DNA of 64,000 bases from contig JAMXBD010000367.1 of NCBI GenBank assembly GCA_024138025.1, positions 930,001 to 994,000 of the forward strand, in the 5' to 3' direction. Positions within the stretch are counted from its first letter, which is position 1. Every line of letters begins with the position of its first letter. Below, in pieces: positions 56,592 to 64,000 of the stretch. The DNA comes from Combretum micranthum (lineage: Eukaryota; Streptophyta; Magnoliopsida; Myrtales; Combretaceae). The notes below the pieces were generated by a model, which worked only from the letters and a program-made list of their open reading frames with translations, made no database searches and had not been told where the DNA came from. The position numbers were made by a program, and so were the translations under genes.

Positions 56592-59500
56592 TGTCACACC
56601 TCAAAGGGTATCCTAAACGTAACAGTCTGCCACACTCAATATTAAAGCTTAAGTATGACAACCATAGCTACTCCCAAAAGCTTTAATATTAAGTGTAAGG
56701 CATACTCACACAAATTTAGAGGACCATACATGGAATTTATGAAGCTTAAGAAGATATAATAACATATTAAGAAAAGAGGATTTATAATATTCAATTTACT
56801 TATAACAATGCTCCTTACAAACTTAGGGACATTTCCCTAATTCACTAATCTATTACAAGAATATTTGTGCATCATTTCTAATACTAAACTTCATATAAAA
56901 TTTCCTTATCCAAAAAGAAATTACCTGACTGCAAGGTCCTCGTGCCTCAACCACAGATAAGAGAACGGCAAAAGATATCTATGGGGGTATAAGCTGACAG
57001 ACTTAGTGAGAACTATTTCCATAAATAGTTTCTTGTAACAAATTTTCAAACAAGTTGTTTAATCAAACAAATGCAATGCAACATACACGTGGGCAAACAA
57101 AGCATATAGTTTTCCGGGAACTATATGTTGAATGGATTTACGCTCTCCATTCAGGGTTTGGTGATACATAACCTCAAAACAAGTAGTTTTAGTTAAAAAG
57201 ATTTATGCTTTCGACCAATTTCGCCAAGCATATGAAATCTACTTGAATTGAGCCTTGCTTTCGGATCTTCCGCCAAGCATTTCCTTAACGCCGCCAAGCA
57301 ATTGCTTTCGGACACTCCACCAAGTGTTGCTTTCGACATGAGCTTACTATCCTTTTCACCCAAGGATAATAACCCAAATGCAATGTGACTCACTTCATGG
57401 CATGCATGAATCCATTTATTTATGATATCATAACATTATTATTATCAAATTTAAGGCGATCAAAGAATCTCATACAAAGCAAGTGTTATACTAAAACAAA
57501 CATTTAAATCAATTCCGACCTCGATATTCTTAAGATTCTTTCAAAGAATTAATTTACATACATATCCGTTTGTCTTTTCCTAGCTCTAATGCAACTAAAT
57601 TACAAGCACAACAAGCATAGCATTTAAAGAAATATAAACTCACGATGCCATCGACTATTCTTCTATACGAATGAGTCGTTCACACACTCCACTCAATCGA
57701 AATAATCTTCGGGATATATGTATTCTTCCTCGAGTCACCTAGCCAAAGAAAATATCAAAAATGAGTATTTCTTGATGATTTTCTTGAATTTTGACAAGAC
57801 AATGTCAAAAGAACGTTAAAGTTCGTATAAAGGAAAGTTCCAACTTAAAATGGCCATAACTTGGTCATTTTAACTCGGAATCGCGCATATAATATACCGA
57901 TTTCTACCTATTCGAAAAGATCTATTCATTTCTAAAATTATTTTTATCAAACTAAACCATTTAGGCCCCAAAACAGTGGCGATAAAATTCACCGCAAATT
58001 TTCTAACTCAAAAACAACTTTGGTCCAATCATCAAAAAATTTATTTGATAAATACTTAGTTATCTATATAGTTGAAAAATCGTCTTTTTATAGCTACATA
58101 GCTCATATTCATTCATGCTCAAGTGTTTATTGTCCAATCATGTTTCTTGAGTAAGGAAATATTAATTAAAAGTTTAGAAAACTATAGTTTACAAGAAATT
58201 CATTTTGTGACTAGTTTTGAAATGAATACTTTGATTCTTTTGGTTTTCAAAGAATTACTTTATTTTTGACTTATTACTTTTCTAAATGACTTTTTGAAAA
58301 AAAAAATTCTTCTTTTCTAAATTCTTGTGTTGGTCTTATGTATGTTCTACATAATCCTTCTTTGATTATTTATTTGAAAAGATCTAAACTTGAAAATCCT
58401 CATTTCTTGCTTCCTAAGGTTTTTGCTATGTTATATTTTCGTAGAATCATTTTGTATCAAAAATCATTTTCTTTTGAAAAACAAAGTGGGATAATAAATG
58501 ATTTAAAAAGCTTTTCATAACAAAAGTAGTTTCTGAAAATTGTAATGGGTTCTTTTGTAATCTTTGAAAAGAATGACTTTATTTTTATTAAATCACATAT
58601 TTTATACTTCACATAAACTTATCTCTAAGTGGTAAAATCTCTTTTTGTCAATTATTTTTAGAACTTGAAATTTTGAACAATAATCTCAACGAACATGATT
58701 TATGAGAAATAATAGCAAATAAACAAAAATAAGATAAATAATAAAGTCAAATATTGAGAGTCTTAGCTTTTTCAAGGCTCCCGGGACTAAGAAGTAGACT
58801 AGTCTCAAAATAAAAATAAAATGAAAGAAAGAAAAATTTGTTTTGACTTGATGAGGACAAATCTAAGACTAGATACTAGTCTTAAAATAACAAGGAATGA
58901 ATAAATAAATTGCAAAGGAATAAATAAATTGCATAAAATAAATAAATTGCAAGTGAGCTTATATGATCTAAAGAATATGTATATATATAGATAATAATAC
59001 TTAGATATAGTAACAATAATATGAACAAAAATAATAACATAAACATAAAAAGATTTTCATGAACAAGGACAATACATGAACATTATGTAGCTTCCATAAT
59101 ATTTAGTCTTTTGAAACTTACACTATGGTCATGTAAAGTTACATGACATGAGAAGAAGAAAAACAATAGGAAATGGTTACCTAGAGAAGACTTTGGTAGT
59201 ATTATGTGGTTTTGGTTTTTGTTGTAGGTAGAAGTTGTATTGGAATTATTTTGAGAGAGTTTTGAAAGGATATTTGGAGAAGTTTTGAGAGGAGAATTTG
59301 AGAGGGTTTTTGTAGAGAATTTGTGAGTAGTAAATGTGTGAAAGAAGTGAAAGAGGAGGGGGTATTTATAAGAAAATGTATAGTAATTTTTGAGTGATTT
59401 AAATAAAAGAAAATTGAAACAAATTGAGGAGAGAGAGGCATAGGGGCGCCGGCCATGCTTGTGAGGAGGAGAGAGAGAGTTTTTATTTTGCTTTTTGTTA

Positions 59501-60076
59501 ATTAAATGAAGTAATATGTAAGGTAGATGTGAAATAAAATTATGAGAAAGGTAAAAAATAAAGGTTATAGGTTATGATGTGTGTAAGAGTAGGTGTAAGA
59601 AAAAGTAGAGATAAAAAAATAGTATAGAATAGTAATGAATAGTGTGATGTAAAGTAGATATGACTAATAAAGTACCGGTAGTAAGAAAATACGCGTATAA
59701 TTGCGATATCTGTTATTTTTACTAACCGAAAAATTACAAAATTAATATTTTTGAAAACCTTATGTTTTTACGAGTCTAACGGTATATTCGGAATATTTTG
59801 ACTATTCCAGGCTCCATGATACTTTTTTCAAGAACTATGTCCGATCGGGTCTGAAACGAGTTACGGTTTTACTAATCGGATCTTTTTACGTTCTCTTTGG
59901 TAATTACGCACTATTCTATATTCTAGACTCCTACTTACTCTTACTGAGTTGCTTATTCGAGATTGCCGGACTTAAGCTATTACATCTAACTAGGGTTTTG
60001 TTGACTTTTAGAGTTCCGGTTGACTTCTGGTTTAGGGTTTTAGGCTAAACTAATTCCAAAAATTTGGGGGTTTACA
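56592..60076 (-). mobile_element. Family A solo LTR
   Basis: It is 3,485 bp, starting TGTCACACCTCAAAGGG and ending TTTGGGGGTTTACA. The perfect TSD is atcaa (56587-56591 and 60077-60081). The minus-strand TATAAATACC is at 59361-59370, about 0.7 kb from the sense start as in the other copies. No coding region was found. Confidence 0.92.
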
Positions 60077-61450
60077 ATCAAGGCCTAAATTTTAATTGTT
60101 TCTAGATGCTATATATCCAAACAAAGTTGAAAATTTGTGTTTAGTAGTTAAGTGTATGTAGTTAAGTATAAAATAAACTTAGCTAACAAACCTAGGTTCA
60201 ACTTAACTAAATGGATTTGAATGAATTAAAATGAATTAGATTAATTGAGTATATTCAACTTGGCTAAGATTAAGTTAACATAGACTTCAGTTAATATGAA
60301 TATTAGATATAAAATGAACTTAGTTAATCAATCTAAATCTAATTTGACTTAACAGACTTTAGTAAGCTAAAATGAATTAGATTGATTAAGTTTAATCAAC
60401 TTGATTTAGTAATAAGATTCAATGATTAATTCTAATCAATTTGGTTAGGATTAAGTTGAAATAGGTTTAATAGCTAATTATTGGCTTAAAATGATATGTT
60501 AAAATAAACCAAGGATAATATGACGAATATGTTGTTTTAAATGTATGGTTATTTGGTAAATGAATCTTTTTAAATATTAATGATTTGATTATGCTTTTGT
60601 AATAAATGATTATAAACAAAGAGAAAAGAAATACTTTGACAAACAATGGAGAATTGTCCACATCTTGGCGGGGCAATCTTTATAGTCATGATGGGGTTTC
60701 CACTTAATGTCTGATCAAATAGGATCTTAAAATGAATTTAATTGCATGAATAGATCTTAGCTTTTAGTATATCCTCTGAAATATCTTTAGCCAATATTTT
60801 ATTTCTGTTTGGTTTTCTTGTATGTAGGATGACGGTATTTTGATGCTAGTGATGATGATGTTGATGGGGATGGGGATGATTTTTTGGATTTCCTAGAGGT
60901 TTTATTAAAACCTAACTTGGATGTCAGGTGGGTAATATTGATTGTATCACTTTGTTTGTGTTTGTAATGTAGTTGCACCTAAATCAAGATAAACTTAATT
61001 GAATATACGTGGGGGTTCGGGTATTCGTATGTTGTTTGAAGATTGTATTGTTTGATAAATTAATGAATTAAAAGTGACTACACATTGTTTGTAATAATTG
61101 AGTGGTTGTTAGTGTTGATGAGTGCTTTCCATATTGATTGGCCATAATAATTAATGAACTTTATACTATTTGACCCTTGAATTAAATGGACATGCATCAC
61201 ACGATGGCACACTTGCATTAGCATGGTATTCACGTCATGTATGAGTATTTCGAATATGTAGTAGTGCCTTTGAGAGTCTAGTGAATCTGGTTAAGGCTAC
61301 TATAAGGCTGTTGGCTTCATGGGAATTAAGCAGGAACCGAAGGATGTTCCTCATGTTGGAGTCAGCTTTATGGATTAATATTTAGGGAGTTTCTGAGGTT
61401 CTAAGGCAAGTACAGGTTATGTTGGAAGTATATATGTGTATGTTCAAACA

Positions 61451-61590
61451 TAAAATGAGTTTCAAAGGAAATCATCCCTGCTAGTTATATATAAAGAGCA
61501 CTTAGAGCTTACTTTTCAATAAAATGAGTTTCAAAGGAAATCATCCCTCCTTAGTTATATCTAAGGAGCAGTTAGAGGTTATGTTTCAGC
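61451..61590. repeat. 69-bp tandem duplication
   Basis: TAAAATGAGTTTCAAAGGAA...AGTTATATAT recurs with starts at 61451 and 61520. Two copies, slightly diverged. Confidence 0.75.
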
Positions 61591-63607
61591 ATAAATTAGT
61601 TTTAAAATGACATGTTTTCTTGGGTGTGAATGCACTGTGTTGAGAAAGGAATGAGCTGAATGCTCTAAGTTCAGAAAGCATTCCCTTCCTTTGTCACGCC
61701 CCAACGGGTATCCTAAACGTGACAGCTCGCCGTACACAATATTAAAACTTAAGAATGACTACGTGAGTCACTCGAAAGCTTCCATATCAGTACAAGGCGT
61801 ACATTCACATCAAAGGGAGACAGGTGGAGTAATGCATTTTAGGATATTGGCAGCGGAACATGTAAAATAACACTTAATATATTTCACTAAAATATAAAGT
61901 CTTACAACTTCTAAGGGATATTCCCCTGATAATTTTCATAACAACACGGTCTTACTAAGATAAATAACTAAAACTAAAAAATTTTAGAAGAAACCTATCC
62001 TAAGACTTCAAAATAGAGTTCCTCCAAAAGCTCCCCAAAATAAAGGTTCAACTCAGATGATCAAGATGGTCTTGGGTGTAAAATAGCGATCCTACAATAT
62101 CAAAAGTCTATAGGGGTATAAGCATAACTAGCTTAGTGAGATATTCTTTATGCAAAAGTACTCATAACAAGCATTCAACCAAGTTCATGAAACAAGCATA
62201 TGAAATGCAACAACCATATGATCAAATAGTACATACGACTATTCGATTTCGTATAGTCTTGGGGTTCCAATGAACCATACTACTAGTCCCCACGCTTTTC
62301 TTACCCAAAGTGATCGATCCAGCTCAGCTACAACCTGAGGCCGTATTTCCTGACGTCCTAAACCCTCAAGATGTAGCTAGGCAGCTTACCTTTCCGGTCC
62401 TACACTGATGAGTAGTAACAAAAATGCAAAATGATATTCTAAGTGATATGCATGAGCAATTTACTTATGGGGAATCAAATCCAACATTAATTTATTTAAA
62501 GCAATCACACAATAATTGCACACATAGCAATACACACATAGAAGCAATTATATCAATCACAGATCGTTTCCGATATACTTATCATTCATTGATCGCACAT
62601 AACAATCCACATACATAATTCCCATGATAACCCGCATACATATCAATTTTATCTTTTCCTAACATCTAATGCTCTATTCTACAAGTACATGCGCGAATAC
62701 ATAAACGTAAAGGAAACTCACTCGTTCATAGCGATCTTCTATGAGTCAAAGTAATCCACGAGGAAGAGAAGATCTTGATCCTCGACACCTAAACAAAATA
62801 AATACTCGAAATGAGTATTTCATCCAAGATCTATTCAAATTTTCTAATTCTATCTTATTGAATTCATCAAAATTCACATGAATGAAAATTCCAACTTAAA
62901 ATGGCCATAACTTGCTCATTTTAACTTAGAATTTCATGTTTTATATACCAATTTCTACCTACTAGAAAAGATCTATCCATTTCTAAGGTTATTTTTATCA
63001 AAAGAAGTCATTTGGGCCTTGGAATAGTAACGTACAGAATTGTTGCGAAATTCAAGATCTCAAAACTCAAGTTTTCAAACTTTTCTCCAATGAAGGGTTC
63101 TTGTACAAAAATATAGCTATTTGTTTGGTTGAAAAATCCTTTGAATATATATATATATATTGACTCAAATTATATGCATGAATTTAGTGGTGTTGTCTCA
63201 ATAATGATTTTTGTAAAATAATGTGCCTTAAAAGTGAGAAAATGCTAAGACTTGAGATTTTCCTTTTTAGTTTTGTTGGGAAAATTTCTTAAATTATTAT
63301 AAGTGAGTATTTCCTCTATTTCTTAATATTGAGCATAATTAAATTTTCAAAAAGTAATTTTCGTCTTGTTAAGATTCCTACAACTTTATTCTTAGTGTTT
63401 GCAAATGTAGTTTTTCTAAATATTTCTTAGTTATGTGTTCTAAAGTTTTTCTAAAGTTAGATCCACTTTAAATAAATGATATCAATGATCTTAAAAGTTA
63501 TTTATTATTTTTATTTCCTAAGTAAAGCTTATCCATAAAAAGGTTATTTTTTGATAATTTTGTAAAACTTATGTAAACCTTAGTATGTTGATAAAAGCTT
63601 TACATAT

Positions 63608-63681
63608 TGTCACGCCCCGAAGGGTACCCTGAATGTAGCAGTCCGCCGTACACAATATCAAAGCCTATGAATGACCACCTC
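63608..63681 (-). mobile_element. Family A LTR end nested at 63608
   Basis: TGTCACGCCCCGAAGGGTACCC and about 50 further bases of the standard A terminal block (CAGTCCGCCGTACACAATAT). It is cut after 74 bp by an oppositely oriented A LTR. The rest must lie beyond the window. Confidence 0.65.
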
Positions 63682-64000
63682 TGTAAACCCCCAAATTTTT
63701 TAAATCAGTTTAAGCCTAAAACCCTAAACCGGACGTCAACCGGAGCTCTAAAGGTCAACAAAACCCTAGTTAGACGTAATAGCTCAAAGTCCGGCACTCC
63801 CGAATAAGAAACTCGGTGAGAATAAGTAGAAGTTTAGAATGTAGAATAATACGGAATTATCTAAGGCAACATAAAAAGATCAGATTAGTGGAACCACAAC
63901 TCGTTTCGAACCCGATCGGACATGATTCTTGAAAAACGTGTCCAGAACTTCGGAATAGTAAAAATATTTCGAATACACCATTAGACTCGTAAAAATACAA
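63682..64000 (+). mobile_element. Family A LTR start, opposite orientation, runs off the window
   Basis: TGTAAACCCCCAAATTTTTT at 63682, then the reverse complement of the last about 320 bp of the copy at 56592-60076 (ACCGGACGTCAACCGGAGC, CCGATCGGACATG, CGTAAAAATACA). It inserted into the 63608 LTR. Confidence 0.75.

Larger units (their letters stand above)
55096..61691 (+). mobile_element. Family C-like LTR, split; right end not in view
   Basis: Left end TGTAAATATAATACCGGTAATT at 55096 resembles TGAAATACCGAAAAATTTTG of family C. A leader-like CT-rich stretch at 55700-55860 fits an LTR transcription start region. After the A LTR at 56592-60076 the sequence continues with AAATGAATTAGATTGATTAAG-type words like those near 17920-17990 in the C copy at 15503. 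A 69-bp tandem duplication lies at 61451-61590. Its right end is displaced by the LTR starting at 61692 or lies beyond the window. Confidence 0.5.
61692..64000 (-). mobile_element. Family A LTR end, runs off the window
   Basis: Starts TGTCACGCCCCAACGGGTATCC at 61692 and follows the usual family A order of blocks, including TCCAACTTAAAATGGCCATA near 62890. It is interrupted at 63608 by another LTR end. Its TGTAAACCCC end lies outside, so neither TSD nor length can be checked. Confidence 0.7.

Noticed and set aside
57193..57393. 66-codon minus-strand frame
   Set aside because: Formed by short CCGCCAAGCA repeats inside an A LTR. No conservation in other copies.
1..64000. CRISPR arrays, bacterial operons, rRNA and tRNA genes
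   Set aside because: None seen. The regular repeats are a 116-bp minisatellite and LTR-internal repeats, and the DNA is plant nuclear.

Overview
The window is nuclear DNA of a flowering plant, almost certainly a eudicot. It is AT-rich and repeat-dominated. It contains plant-specific genes (a group S1 bZIP and a class III small heat-shock protein), dozens of TATA-box plant LTRs, hAT-type elements and a MITE. I cannot name the species from sequence alone.

Only two protein-coding loci are convincing. (1) A class III small heat-shock protein gene (52658-53307, minus strand, two exons) has heat-shock elements in its promoter and a probable one-base frameshift just before its C-terminal anchor. 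(2) A sucrose-responsive group S1 bZIP gene (bZIP2/11/44 type, 33525-33956, plus strand) still carries its conserved upstream ORF at 33134-33259. It lies inside a 1.7-kb hAT-like element (32614-34317) and has lost its normal C-terminus.

Nearly everything else is transposon-derived, and most of it can be dissected by target-site duplications (TSDs). At least a dozen insertions of about 1.4-4.6 kb start with TG, end with CA and have perfect or near-perfect 5-bp TSDs, yet contain no retroviral coding sequence, so they look like solo LTRs. I call the families A (TGTAAACCCC...GGGCGTGACA, about 3.2-4.6 kb), B (like A but with a GC-rich GCCGGC cassette), C (TGAAATACC...GGCATGACA) and D (TGATAA..., 1.4-1.8 kb). 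Family names are mine. Strand is assigned from the TATA box.

Layout: 1-11.4 kb is a three-deep nest (B holds A holds A). 11.46-14.97 kb is a 116-bp minisatellite split by a D LTR. 15.0-28.8 kb is decayed Ty3/gypsy pol and gag, split by three LTRs. 28.8-39.9 kb is a 260-bp tandem repeat whose first unit has been blown apart by a copia-type LTR, a B LTR (itself holding the bZIP-hAT element) and an A LTR. 39.9-43.4 kb holds a MITE and a hAT-like element split by a D LTR. 43.7-48.3 kb is an A LTR inside a copia-like LTR. 48.3-52.6 kb is low-information DNA with a pair of hairpins and another hAT-like element. 52.6-53.6 kb is the heat-shock gene. 55.1 kb to the end is a C LTR split by an A LTR, followed by three mutually nested A-type LTR ends that run off the window.

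There is no operon-like cooperation between genes. The two genes are islands in a transposon graveyard. The bZIP copy probably reached this place by transposition, while the heat-shock gene looks like the resident gene.
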